Below, one piece after another: positions 7,962-16,868 of a DNA stretch of 64,000 nucleotides. The stretch lies in contig CBDDCL010000015.1 of assembly GCA_965226245.1 (NCBI GenBank), positions 5,270,001 to 5,334,000 on the forward strand, read 5' to 3'. This stretch comes from CBDCYS01 sp965226245 (GTDB lineage Bacteria; Acidobacteriota; Terriglobia; Bryobacterales; UBA6623). The position numbers were made by a program, and so were the translations under genes. The notes beneath the pieces are model-generated. The model saw only the letters and a list, made by a program, of their open reading frames with translations, had not been told where the DNA came from and ran no database searches. Position 1 is the first letter of the stretch. The number at the start of each line of letters is the position of its first letter.

Positions 7962-10817
7962 ATGGTCGGCTCCACTATCAGCCACTACAAGGTCCTCTCC
8001 GAAGTCGGCCGGGGCGGCATGGGGGTCGTCTACAAGGCCGAAGACACGTCGCTGGATCGCCCCGTTGCCCTCAAGTTCCTCGCCGCGCATCTGGTCGAGG
8101 ACACCGAGATCCGCAAGCGATTCGAGCGTGAGGCCAAGGCCGCCGCCGCGCTGAATCACCCGAACGTCTGCACCGTCCATGAAATTGCTGAGGCCAATGG
8201 CCGTACCTTCATTGCCATGGCCTTCCTCGAAGGCGAGCCGCTGGAGAAGAAGATCGAGGCCGGGCCGCTCAAGTTGAAGGAAACGCTCGATTTCGCCATC
8301 CAGACGGCCAAGGGCCTGCAAGCCGCGCATGGTAAGAAGATCGTGCACCGGGACATCAAACCCGCCAACCTGATGATCGGCGAGGACGGCCACGTCACCA
8401 TCATGGACTTCGGGCTGGCCCTGCTGGCCGACCGCTCGAAGCTCACGCGTTTGGACGAGACCATGGGCACGGTGACCTATATGTCTCCCGAGCAGACCTA
8501 CGGGATGGAGCTGGACCACCGTACGGATGTCTGGTCGCTGGGTGTTGTGATTTACGAGATGGTCACCGGACAGCGGCCGTTCAAGGGCCATTACGACAAA
8601 GCCGTGATGTATTCGATCACCAACGAAGAGCCCGAGCCAATGACAGCGCTGCGCACCGGCGTGCCGATGGAGCTGGAACTCCTGGTGAACAAGTGTCTCG
8701 CCAAGGAAGCCGGCAGGCGCTACCAAAGCACGGCCGACATGGTGGTTGATTTGGAAACGCTCAGCGAGAAACTGAAGTCGGGTAAATCGGCGATCGTACG
8801 CACGCAAGTTGCGGCGGCTCCGTCTGGTGTAGGGGCGCAGCGTGCTGCGCCCTCTTCCGCGGGAACGCCCCAACCTGGCCCAGCCGCCCATCCCCTCATC
8901 AAATACCGCGTCATCGAAAACCTGGCGTCCGAGGGCGACAGTGTTGTTTACCGCGCCGAAGACACGCAATTGAAGCGCTCGGTGACGATCAACGTTCTGC
9001 CCGAGTCGGCGGCTCGCCAAGCCGAAGGACGCCAGCGTCTGCAGCAAAGGGCTTTGCTGGCGACTGGGCTGCTGCTGGTGCTGGCCGTCGTCTTGCTTGC
9101 CGTCCAGTGGCTGCGCGGCCCCGCCCCGGCGCAACCCCAACCCCTGCGCCGGTTCGCCTTTACCCCCGAGTCTCTCCACAGCGATCTGTACGGCCGGGTC
9201 GCGATTTCTCCCGATGGCAAGCACATCGTCTACTTGGGGGCCGACGACGAGCCAAAACTCTGGGTAAGAGATGTCGACCGCGAGCAGCCCCGCGAGCTGG
9301 CCGGGACCAAAAACGCCCGCCCGCTAGGACTATTCTGGTCGCCCGACAGCCAGTTCATCGGCTTCGCTGCCGGCACCGAGCTAAAGAAAGTCTCCGTCCA
9401 GGGCGGTCCGGCAATCACCGTCTGCCCACTGCCGGGCAGGATTTTGGACGGAGGCGCATGGAGCCTCGACGGCGACTCCATCGTCTTCAGCTCGGGGAGC
9501 CCCCCGGTGTTGCACGAGGTGCCCGCCCGAGGAGAAGAGCCCCAGCTTTTATTCGAGCCCGAAACCTCGGAAAAGGGGTCTGCCAATGTCCAGCCGCATT
9601 TTCTCCCGGTAGAATCCGGGGCGCGGAGCATCGTTTACAACGTGGGCAGCTACACCGACCGGGAGATCGTGGTCAAGAACCTGGAGACGGGCGAGCGGGA
9701 AGTATTGGCTGATGGAGCTTTTCCCCGCTATTCCCCGAGCGGCCATATTCTCTACCAGACCTCGGCCTTTTCCCCCGGCCTGTGGGCCCTGCCCTTTTCC
9801 CTGGAGACCTTGAAACCCACCGGCGAAGCCTTTTCTATCGCCGAGGATGGCGGCGACCCGAGCGTGGCCGAGGACGGCACTCTGGTGTATGTTGACCTTT
9901 TGGGTGGGGGGCGGCAGCAACTGGTGTGGCGGGACCGAGAGGGTGGCAAAAAGCTGGGGGTGATCGGGCAACCACAGGATCTAATTCGCTTCCCTGCCTT
10001 ATCTCCCGATGGCCGCCAGGTGGCGGTGCGCGGTCTCGAGGACAACAACGAAGATGTCTGGGTGCACCAGGTGGGGCGCTCTCTCAAGAGACGCTTGACG
10101 TTTAATGCGGCGACGGACGGCCGGCCCATCTGGTCGCCTTCGGGAAAGGAGATTGCTTTTAGGTCCGATCGCGGCGAGGGCTACGATAAAATCTACATCC
10201 GGCCCGCGGACGGCACGGGCGAGCCGGCCTTGCTGGTGGACAACCCTTTGGACGAGATACCCAACGACTGGTCACCCGATGGAAAGTACCTTCTCTACAG
10301 TGTCAACGGTGAGGAAACAGCATGGGACCTCTGGTATCTGAAGCGCAAGGAGGACGGCAGCGGCTTTGAGCCGGTTCCCTTTTTGCAAACCTCTTTCAGC
10401 GAAAGGGCGGCGAAGTTTTCACCCGACGGCCGTTTTGTCGCCTATGTCTCGGATGAGTCGGGCCGAAACGAAGTTTACGTCCGGCCGTTTCCCGGGGGTG
10501 ATGGGAAATGGCAAGTGTCGGGCAACGGCGGGACCCAGGTGCGCTGGAGCAAGGACGGCAAAGAGCTGTTTTACGTGGAGCGTGACACGCTGATGGCCGT
10601 TGCGGTCGCGACGACCCCGAGTTTCACGAGCGGCGCGGTAACCCGCCTGTTCCAGGACGCCGATTTGTTGGGCGTTGAAGCTCCTCGCTATGACGTCTCC
10701 GGCGACGGCCGCCGGTTTGTATTGAGAGAGCCGGTCGCCGGCACGGAAGAGAAGCCCCCGTCCATCCACATCGTCCAGAACTGGTACGAAGAGTTTCGTG
10801 ACCGCGAGCAGGACTAA
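7962..10817 (+). CDS. Membrane-anchored Ser/Thr protein kinase with PD40/TolB-like beta-propeller
   Basis: The 951-residue protein has an N-terminal Hanks-type kinase: glycine loop GRGGMGVVYK (16-25), Lys38 in VALKFL, catalytic HRDIKPANL (129-137) and DFG (149-151). All key residues are present, so it should phosphorylate Ser/Thr. A linker carries a second, incomplete kinase N-lobe (about 311-350). One transmembrane helix (364-384, LLVLAVVLLAVQWL) follows, then an extracytoplasmic propeller of PD40 repeats (ISPDGKHIVYLG, WSPDGKYLLYS, FSPDGRFVAYVS) to the end. This is a sensor layout: propeller outside, kinase inside. I use ATG 7962, which aligns with the starts at 4464 and 1696; an in-frame TTG lies at 7953. 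It is the only intact kinase in the window. Confidence 0.9.
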   Translation: MVGSTISHYKVLSEVGRGGMGVVYKAEDTSLDRPVALKFLAAHLVEDTEIRKRFEREAKAAAALNHPNVCTVHEIAEANGRTFIAMAFLEGEPLEKKIEAGPLKLKETLDFAIQTAKGLQAAHGKKIVHRDIKPANLMIGEDGHVTIMDFGLALLADRSKLTRLDETMGTVTYMSPEQTYGMELDHRTDVWSLGVVIYEMVTGQRPFKGHYDKAVMYSITNEEPEPMTALRTGVPMELELLVNKCLAKEAGRRYQSTADMVVDLETLSEKLKSGKSAIVRTQVAAAPSGVGAQRAAPSSAGTPQPGPAAHPLIKYRVIENLASEGDSVVYRAEDTQLKRSVTINVLPESAARQAEGRQRLQQRALLATGLLLVLAVVLLAVQWLRGPAPAQPQPLRRFAFTPESLHSDLYGRVAISPDGKHIVYLGADDEPKLWVRDVDREQPRELAGTKNARPLGLFWSPDSQFIGFAAGTELKKVSVQGGPAITVCPLPGRILDGGAWSLDGDSIVFSSGSPPVLHEVPARGEEPQLLFEPETSEKGSANVQPHFLPVESGARSIVYNVGSYTDREIVVKNLETGEREVLADGAFPRYSPSGHILYQTSAFSPGLWALPFSLETLKPTGEAFSIAEDGGDPSVAEDGTLVYVDLLGGGRQQLVWRDREGGKKLGVIGQPQDLIRFPALSPDGRQVAVRGLEDNNEDVWVHQVGRSLKRRLTFNAATDGRPIWSPSGKEIAFRSDRGEGYDKIYIRPADGTGEPALLVDNPLDEIPNDWSPDGKYLLYSVNGEETAWDLWYLKRKEDGSGFEPVPFLQTSFSERAAKFSPDGRFVAYVSDESGRNEVYVRPFPGGDGKWQVSGNGGTQVRWSKDGKELFYVERDTLMAVAVATTPSFTSGAVTRLFQDADLLGVEAPRYDVSGDGRRFVLREPVAGTEEKPPSIHIVQNWYEEFRDREQD
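8833..8852. repeat. REP-like palindrome inside the kinase linker coding sequence
   Basis: GGGCGCAGC and GCTGCGCCC form a perfect 9-bp inverted repeat with a 2-base loop. It encodes part of the disordered linker (GVGAQRAAPSS) between the kinase domain and the vestigial second N-lobe. Such palindromes are usually intergenic, so this looks like an in-frame insertion tolerated in a flexible linker. Confidence 0.5.
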
Positions 10818-10866
10818 AGGGGCGCAACTTGGAACCTGGCGAAATGCAGTAAGGGGTTGAAACTCC

Positions 10867-13212
10867 ATGTCTAAACTACCACGGCGTGAATTCCTCAAGA
10901 AAACGGCGGCGAGCGTTGCGGGTGCGTCGGCATTTGCGCAACTAGGAGCGCCCGGGGCGGAGCAGTCCGCAGCGGCTGCGCAGGCCATTCCGCCTCACGC
11001 CCCGATGCTGATTCCCGGCGTACATGCCTACGCCGAAGAAAGCGTCGAGGCGGGTGAGACGATTCATTTTCGGGCTAGCAGCACCGTTCCCTGCGATTTG
11101 TCCGTTGTGCGGCTGGGTCCCGGCGTTGATGATTTCTCGAGCGACGAGGTTGTTCACTCATTTCCGCGCTTGGAGCCCAAGCAGCAGGCGATTCATCCCG
11201 GCTCCTACATCCACGTCGAGAACGGATTACCTCATGACCGGCCGCTGTCGGCGCTGACGCTCGAATGCTGGGTCCGCCCTTGGTCTTGGGAATCCGGCCA
11301 AGCGCTGATCACGACCTTCGATCCCCAAGGCGACTGCGGATTCGCGCTTTACCTGATGAAGGGTGGCTGGGTGAAGTTTTACCTCGGCGATGGAGGGAGA
11401 TTCCAAGGAAATTGGCGGCGCGCCTACAAGCGCAATGAAATCCGCCGCTGGCGGCACCTCGTCCTAACGTGGGAACACGATACAGCCCGCTTCTACGGCA
11501 ATGGCAAGTTCCAGGGAAGCTGGAAGATCGCTGGCCCGATTCGCGCCGGCCGGACACCGCTGCGCCTGGGCGCGGCTGGAAACGGCGGCCTCGCGAGTGA
11601 TTTTCTCGACGGCGATCTCGCGATGCCCGCGATCTATGAACGTGCGCTGACAGCCGGGGAGGTTAGGGAACGCTCCGCGTCTGCAGGGCTCCACGCCCCA
11701 AGGCGAGAAGGCCTTGTTGCTTGCTGGCCGTTGGCGGAAGAGTTCGGCGGCCGTGTTGAGGATCTTAGTGGCAACGAACACCACGGCCGAATCATGAACC
11801 GCGCGACCTGGATGATCGGCGGTCCTTCGTTTGACGCAGGCTCCGTCTCGCGTTTCGGGGACTACAACCCGGCTGGGGACCCCAAACGCGGACACGGCCT
11901 CCGCCTCGCTTCCGACGATCTCTACGATTGCCGCTGGGAGACGACTCACGAATACGCGATCCCCAAAAGCGCCAAGTCCGGCCTCTATGTCGGACGTTTC
12001 CAGTTCGACTCGGACGGTGAAAGGCGCAAGTATCACGTCACTTTCATCGTCCGCAAGGCGCGCCATAGCCAGAAGGCGCCCATCTTGATGCTTTGCTCGA
12101 CCAACACTTGGCGAGCCTACAGCGCAACACCTTTTGCGAAGAACGCACCCGACAACCAGCTTTGGGACACGCAGGGTCTGGCCAACGCCACCGGGCACGC
12201 GCCATCTTACTCCTGTTATCGCAACCACCGCCGCGGACAGCCCTCCTACGGCTTTGGCCGCTCCATGCCCTGGCCCGCCGCCGGGCCCGACGTTCTGTTC
12301 AGCACAAAGGACGTCAACTACAGCCACCTCATGCGCGGCGAGCGGTTTACCCACGTCTGGTTGGACAGGAACGGTTTCGGCTACGACGTCGTCGCCGATT
12401 ACGACCTGCATCGCGACCCAACGCAGTTGGAGGGCTACAAAGTTCTCATCATCAACGGCCACAGCGAGTATTGGTCCATCGAGGCCTACGAGGGGGTTGA
12501 CCGGTTCCTTCGCAACGGCGGAAGCGTCATCGTCTTGTCGGGGAACACGATGTTCTGGCGCGTCTCCTACGACGACGACGGCGGCGTGATGGAATGCCGC
12601 AAGTACGGCGCCGACATCGGGGGCAGAGAGGCGGCCGCGCCCGGAGAGGTCTACCACAGCCACGACAAGAAGCGGGGCAGCCTGATGCGCAACGCAGGGT
12701 ATCCGGCTTGGAAGGTGCTGGGGCTCGAGTGCATCGGCTGGTGGCCGATTACCGACGAGAAGTTCGGCGCTTACGAGGCGGTGAATCCGGATCATTTTCT
12801 GTTCCGCGAGCCAGAACGAGTCGGCTTGCGGAAAGGTGAGCGGTTCGGTCAATCGCCGGACGGTTCTCTGCCCCGGGTGGGCGGTCACGAATCCGACGTT
12901 CGAATCGGGCGAATCAGAGCGATGACGAAGCATATCCCTGAAGGCCAGACCGTGCCCGAAGAGCCTCCGGGCATCGCTGCCTTGGCGCAGATCACGGCTG
13001 AGGATCGGCGCGGCATTGATTACTTCGCCCGCTGGGAGCCGCTGGATCACGGGGTCTACGCCGAGATGACCTACTGGGAGCGGCCTCAGGGCGGACAGGT
13101 TTTTCACGGCGGCTGCATTGCCGGCGGCTGGGCTCTCTCGGCGGACGACAAGTTTTCGGCGCTGATGCGCAACGTGCTGCATCATTTTGGGGTCGAGCGA
13201 GAGGGGGTTTAG
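10867..13212 (+). CDS. Secreted N,N-dimethylformamidase beta-subunit-like protein with LamG domain
   Basis: The 781-residue protein starts with a twin-arginine signal (PRREFLKKTAASVAGASAF). Residues about 115-255 form a LamG/concanavalin-like domain (ALTLECWVRPWSW, RHLVLTWEHDTARFYGNG). The C-terminal ~430 residues resemble the large subunit of N,N-dimethylformamidase: MLCSTNTWRAYS, VLIINGHSEYWS, GGSVIVLSGNTMFWRVS and a late GGCIAGGWALSADD. That enzyme hydrolyses formamides, but family members of this domain order have no proven substrate. It lies 49 bases after the kinase on the same strand, so co-transcription is possible. The amidase activity is inferred from fold similarity only. Confidence 0.75.
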   Translation: MSKLPRREFLKKTAASVAGASAFAQLGAPGAEQSAAAAQAIPPHAPMLIPGVHAYAEESVEAGETIHFRASSTVPCDLSVVRLGPGVDDFSSDEVVHSFPRLEPKQQAIHPGSYIHVENGLPHDRPLSALTLECWVRPWSWESGQALITTFDPQGDCGFALYLMKGGWVKFYLGDGGRFQGNWRRAYKRNEIRRWRHLVLTWEHDTARFYGNGKFQGSWKIAGPIRAGRTPLRLGAAGNGGLASDFLDGDLAMPAIYERALTAGEVRERSASAGLHAPRREGLVACWPLAEEFGGRVEDLSGNEHHGRIMNRATWMIGGPSFDAGSVSRFGDYNPAGDPKRGHGLRLASDDLYDCRWETTHEYAIPKSAKSGLYVGRFQFDSDGERRKYHVTFIVRKARHSQKAPILMLCSTNTWRAYSATPFAKNAPDNQLWDTQGLANATGHAPSYSCYRNHRRGQPSYGFGRSMPWPAAGPDVLFSTKDVNYSHLMRGERFTHVWLDRNGFGYDVVADYDLHRDPTQLEGYKVLIINGHSEYWSIEAYEGVDRFLRNGGSVIVLSGNTMFWRVSYDDDGGVMECRKYGADIGGREAAAPGEVYHSHDKKRGSLMRNAGYPAWKVLGLECIGWWPITDEKFGAYEAVNPDHFLFREPERVGLRKGERFGQSPDGSLPRVGGHESDVRIGRIRAMTKHIPEGQTVPEEPPGIAALAQITAEDRRGIDYFARWEPLDHGVYAEMTYWERPQGGQVFHGGCIAGGWALSADDKFSALMRNVLHHFGVEREGV

Positions 13213-13296
13213 GATTCGCGCAGCTGTCATCTCACCCGAGGCCTTCTCCGGCTGTCGATTTGAGGCTTGCCTGCCGCCGAGCCCGAGGCATGCCTA

Positions 13297-14274
13297 TCAA
13301 TTCCCTTGATGGACCTTCCCTGTTAAGGACTGCAGGAAGGCCAGCAAGTCTTTCTTCTCTTGGATGTTTAGATTCCGTGGCTGGATCTCTTCGTCGAGGT
13401 GGGGGTTCTTTCTTCCGCCATCGCCATAGAAATTGATGACGTCTTGTAAAGTAGCGAGACTGCCGTCGTGCATGTAGGGCGCGGTGCGGGAGACCTCGCG
13501 CAGCGTCGGCGTCTTGAAGGCGCCCTGGTCCTCTAGTTTGCCCGTCACCGTAAAGCGGCCTTTGTCCTGGATCTTGCCGTTGCGCCAGGCTACACCGGTG
13601 TTGTGGAAGTCTTCGTCCGTTAGAGTCGGTCCGATGTGGCAAGCGGTGCAGTTGCCCTTGCCTCGGAAGATACGCAGGCCGCGGCGCTGCTGGTCCGTCA
13701 GGGCGCCGCGCTTGCCATAAATGTAGCGGTCGAAGGGCGAGTCGCCCGAATAGATCGTCCGGACATAACTCGCCAGCGCCCGCGCCAGATCTTCGCCATT
13801 CGGTTCACGGTGGAAAGCTTGCTGAAACATTTTGCGGTAGCGGCTTTTGCGCTTCAGGCGCTCGACGGCCTCGCCGACCGTCATGTCCATCTCGCTTTCG
13901 CTTTCGATCGGCTTGACCACTTGTTCTTCGAGCGTCGAGGTGCGGCCGTCCCAAAAGAACGCCCGGCCGTAGGCGCGATTGACCAGCGTCGGGACGCTGC
14001 GGGACCCTTGACGGCCATAGACGCCGACCGCCTTGGCGCGGCCGTCCGTAAAGGCCTTCTTCGGCTGGTGGCAGCCTTTGCAGGCCAAGCTGCGGTCCCG
14101 TGAGAGCAGCTTTTCGCCAAACAGCTTCTTCCCCAGTTTGACTTTCTCGGGGGTGACCGGGTTGTCTTCGGGGATGGGGCGGTAAAGATCGAGCCCGAGC
14201 GGGAGGCGGATCTCGGCAAGCATCGCGGGCGCCAACGCCGCAAAAAGTGCAGGCGCAAGCATTAACGATCTCAT
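13297..14274 (-). CDS. Di-haem cytochrome c peroxidase family protein
   Basis: From ATG 14274 the product has 325 residues with a cleavable signal peptide (MLAPALFAALAPAMLAE). Two c-type haem sites are present, CKGCH at 65-69 and CTACH at 209-213, with the MHDGSL and RTSTLEEQVVKPI motifs of the MauG/CcpA superfamily. Periplasmic members reduce hydrogen peroxide or oxidise protein substrates. The length is normal for the family. GTG 14283 and ATG 14262 are alternative starts. It lies downstream of the propeller genes on the same strand but is separated from them by about 285 bases containing a strong inverted repeat, so it probably has its own promoter. Confidence 0.85.
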   Translation of the reverse strand: MRSLMLAPALFAALAPAMLAEIRLPLGLDLYRPIPEDNPVTPEKVKLGKKLFGEKLLSRDRSLACKGCHQPKKAFTDGRAKAVGVYGRQGSRSVPTLVNRAYGRAFFWDGRTSTLEEQVVKPIESESEMDMTVGEAVERLKRKSRYRKMFQQAFHREPNGEDLARALASYVRTIYSGDSPFDRYIYGKRGALTDQQRRGLRIFRGKGNCTACHIGPTLTDEDFHNTGVAWRNGKIQDKGRFTVTGKLEDQGAFKTPTLREVSRTAPYMHDGSLATLQDVINFYGDGGRKNPHLDEEIQPRNLNIQEKKDLLAFLQSLTGKVHQGN

Positions 14275-14462
14275 CGTTCCCACCCGCGCCCGAACGGGCC
14301 GGGGATGTCCCCAAACGGCGGGTCGGCCGGGACGCCCCGCGCCGGCGCAACTTCTTCCGAGGCCACCGCCGTGGCGGCCTTGCGCTCATTGCCGGGGATG
14401 CCGACGGTTGAGGCGAGGCCAAAGAAGAACATTGTTTCATCAGGAACTACTCCTTCCACCCT

Positions 14463-14532
14463 GACGTGGCGCGCGCCTCCAGGCGTGCCGTGTCGCCATT
14501 CGTGGCGACATGTCTCGCCGGCGCGCCACGTC
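14463..14532. repeat. Nested inverted-repeat element between two minus-strand genes
   Basis: An outer perfect 11-bp pair (GACGTGGCGCG at 14463-14473 and its complement at 14522-14532) encloses an inner perfect 8-bp hairpin at 14491-14510 (TGTCGCCA, loop TTCG, TGGCGACA). It lies between the stop of the propeller gene (14559) and the peroxidase start (14274). There is no T-tract, so it is more likely a REP-type palindrome or RNA-stability element than a classic terminator. Confidence 0.6.
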
Positions 14533-14558
14533 CGAGCCCACATCTGCCGCCACGCCGG

Positions 14559-16712
14559 TCATTTCGACGCCCTCAACTCCGGCAGGAAGTTTTCCATAAC
14601 CCAGACTTCTGACGAGTATTTGCCACCCTTGGTCGCGTGGTAGGCGACTCGGTTGCCGTCGGGGTGCAGGCTGAGGCCGAACCATCCGAGGAATTCCTGG
14701 GCGAGTCCGAGTTTTTCCGGTTCCCCACCTTCCACTCCAACGCGCCAAAGTTCCAGCTCATCTGACGGGGAACCCATTGTGAAAACCAGGAAGCGATCTC
14801 CCGGCATCCAGGCCACGCTTGCGATCTGGACGGCCTCCCCTTCCTTCTGATCTTGCAGGCGCGGTACCGTCACAAGGTCGCGGGGTTGGCCGCCGGCGGC
14901 GGGAACGACGCTCAACTTGTTGCTGCGGCACAGGGCCAGCATCGTGCCGTCGGATGAGAGAGCCATGTCTCGCAAGGAGCCTCTGGCGGGTTCACGGTGG
15001 ACGTCCTTTTCTTTGCCGGTCTCGAGGTCGCGCAAGACATAGCGGCTGGTTTTCGTGTCCTTATCCCAACGCATATAGAAGATCCCCTGGCCGTCGGCCG
15101 ACCACACAGCGCTCCTGAGGATGCCTCGCTGACGCACGATCGGGTGAACTTGGCCACTTTGAGGATCGATTCGGAAGATCCCCCAGCGGCCTTTGCGCTC
15201 TTTCCCGACCGCCAGCAGAGAACGCCCGTCGGGAGACCAACGTGGCGTGAGTTTCTGCCCATTGGCGAGGTTAAGCCGAACCCGGTGCTCCTTTCCGGTC
15301 TCGACCGAACGGATAACAAGACTCCAAGACGGAGTGGTTGCCGGCAGCGGATCTTCGATGGTGACGTAGGAGAGGTATTTGCCGTCGGGCGACCAGTCCG
15401 GACGCGACGCGCGGCCCTCGTAGCGCAAGCTGATTTTTTCAGGCCTGCCCGTGACTTTGCCGGTCTTTGGGTCGAGGACGGCCGTATAGACGTCGCTGGT
15501 TCCCAGTGCAAGACCGTAGAACAACGACCCGGACCGCGTCAGCCCCAACGGCCGAATCGGGCCGACGTTCCGGCGGACAGCGACCGGCGGCCCTGAGGAC
15601 TTTCCATCCGCAACGGGGACGGCCCAGACATCCCAGGTACCGGTGCGATTGCTGAGGAAGACAACCCTTTGGCCGTCCGGCGCCCAGCCGAGAACCCGGT
15701 CGTCGGCGGGGTGCTCGACAATGCGAATTTCGCCGCTGCCGGCGGAAGCCAACATGAAGATGTCGCGTTCCGTCGCTTCTTCGTCGGGTGCAAAGTCATA
15801 AAGAATATGGTTCCCGTCCGGCGAAAAACGCATCGCGCTCGCGGAACGCCAGTCGAAAGACTTGACGACCCGAATCGAACCGTCGGCAACGGAAATGATC
15901 GCGATTTGGTGGCTCCAGTCCTGCCTGGTGAGATCCGTAAGGACGTGTTTGCCGTCAGGCGACCAGTCGTGGGGGACGGGGTAGATCGTATCGGCGTTGC
16001 GGTACAGAATGCGAGGTTCCGCGCCTGGCTCGGCGTCAAGCGGTTTGATGCGCAGATCGGCACAGCAGACGCCGTCGTCCGCGCCGTAGTCGATCCACTG
16101 ATAGGCAAGCTGCTTGCCGTCAGGCGAGATGACGGACGGGCCCCCGTACTGGCCGGGGTCCTTGTTCCAACTGGTATCAGTCAGACGACGGCTTTCCCCG
16201 GTCGCCACGTCAAGCACGGCCATATTGCCGGTGCTCCAGTCAATGTGACTTATATGGGCGCCGTCGGGAGAAGGAGCACCCGAGGTGCCGAGAGAAGATG
16301 CACCTGAGGTGTCCCCCAGACGGATCTGGCGGACGACAATGCCCGAGCCCTCGGCCGCCTCGGCCAGCGAGTCGGGCGGGTTGAGAATAGGGCCCCACTG
16401 AACCATCGCGGCCACGGCCAGCAGAGCCAAGCCGCCGGCCAGGGCGGGGATCAGACGACGCCAAGGTGGGCGCTGAAGCTCGTCGCTGCCTTTCGGCTTT
16501 CGCTCCGCCCGCCAAGCGTCCAACTCGCTGGGGTAGGCATAGACGCTTCCGCGCTCGCTGCCGTGGCGGCAAACCGGCAGGTCGGCGTGCAATTCCCAGC
16601 GGCGCGCTGTCCGTGCGTCGCGGTCCAAATATGTGGCGATTTCTTTCCAACCTTGTAAAGGAGTCTCGCCCGAGACGCCCTTGTCGCTGCCGTGCTTGCT
16701 TTTTTCCGTCAT
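14559..16712 (-). CDS. HTH-transmembrane-PD40 propeller protein
   Basis: I use ATG 16712 (GAGG upstream), giving 717 residues. Residues about 18-73 form a small DNA-binding-like domain (LQGWKEIATYLDRDARTARR, then RGSVYAYPSELDAWR). A transmembrane segment follows (PALAGGLALLAVAAMV, about 88-106), then PD40/TolB-type propeller blades (FSPDGNHILYD, WAPDGQRVVFLSN, WSPDGRSLLAVG). The layout recalls membrane-bound one-component regulators such as CadC, with an outside sensor coupled to an inside DNA-binding head; this is inference. It is a close paralogue of the next gene upstream, in tandem. Confidence 0.8.
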   Translation of the reverse strand: MTEKSKHGSDKGVSGETPLQGWKEIATYLDRDARTARRWELHADLPVCRHGSERGSVYAYPSELDAWRAERKPKGSDELQRPPWRRLIPALAGGLALLAVAAMVQWGPILNPPDSLAEAAEGSGIVVRQIRLGDTSGASSLGTSGAPSPDGAHISHIDWSTGNMAVLDVATGESRRLTDTSWNKDPGQYGGPSVISPDGKQLAYQWIDYGADDGVCCADLRIKPLDAEPGAEPRILYRNADTIYPVPHDWSPDGKHVLTDLTRQDWSHQIAIISVADGSIRVVKSFDWRSASAMRFSPDGNHILYDFAPDEEATERDIFMLASAGSGEIRIVEHPADDRVLGWAPDGQRVVFLSNRTGTWDVWAVPVADGKSSGPPVAVRRNVGPIRPLGLTRSGSLFYGLALGTSDVYTAVLDPKTGKVTGRPEKISLRYEGRASRPDWSPDGKYLSYVTIEDPLPATTPSWSLVIRSVETGKEHRVRLNLANGQKLTPRWSPDGRSLLAVGKERKGRWGIFRIDPQSGQVHPIVRQRGILRSAVWSADGQGIFYMRWDKDTKTSRYVLRDLETGKEKDVHREPARGSLRDMALSSDGTMLALCRSNKLSVVPAAGGQPRDLVTVPRLQDQKEGEAVQIASVAWMPGDRFLVFTMGSPSDELELWRVGVEGGEPEKLGLAQEFLGWFGLSLHPDGNRVAYHATKGGKYSSEVWVMENFLPELRASK

Positions 16713-16868
16713 GTTCCAAACCTCATGGCCGGTTGCCAAGCTCGACCATACGGCATCTTTTCGGGCGGGTCAATCGACAAAAACGGACATCGGGGCCGAT
16801 GACCGCTTTTGCCAGGATTTCTAGTGCCGTTTGCCGGGTTCGGATGATCACACTCGGCCCGCAAGAGT

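Noticed and set aside
7926..9224. 432-codon minus-strand open frame opposite the kinase
   Set aside because: Mirror of the kinase coding frame; His/Gln/Gly-rich shadow without motifs.
11464..13230. 588-codon minus-strand open frame opposite the dimethylformamidase-like gene
   Set aside because: It is the antisense shadow of a strongly supported plus-strand gene; composition is Val/Ala/Arg-rich with no domain.
13636..14103. Plus-strand 155-codon frame
   Set aside because: Antisense of the cytochrome c peroxidase gene; no ribosome site or motif.
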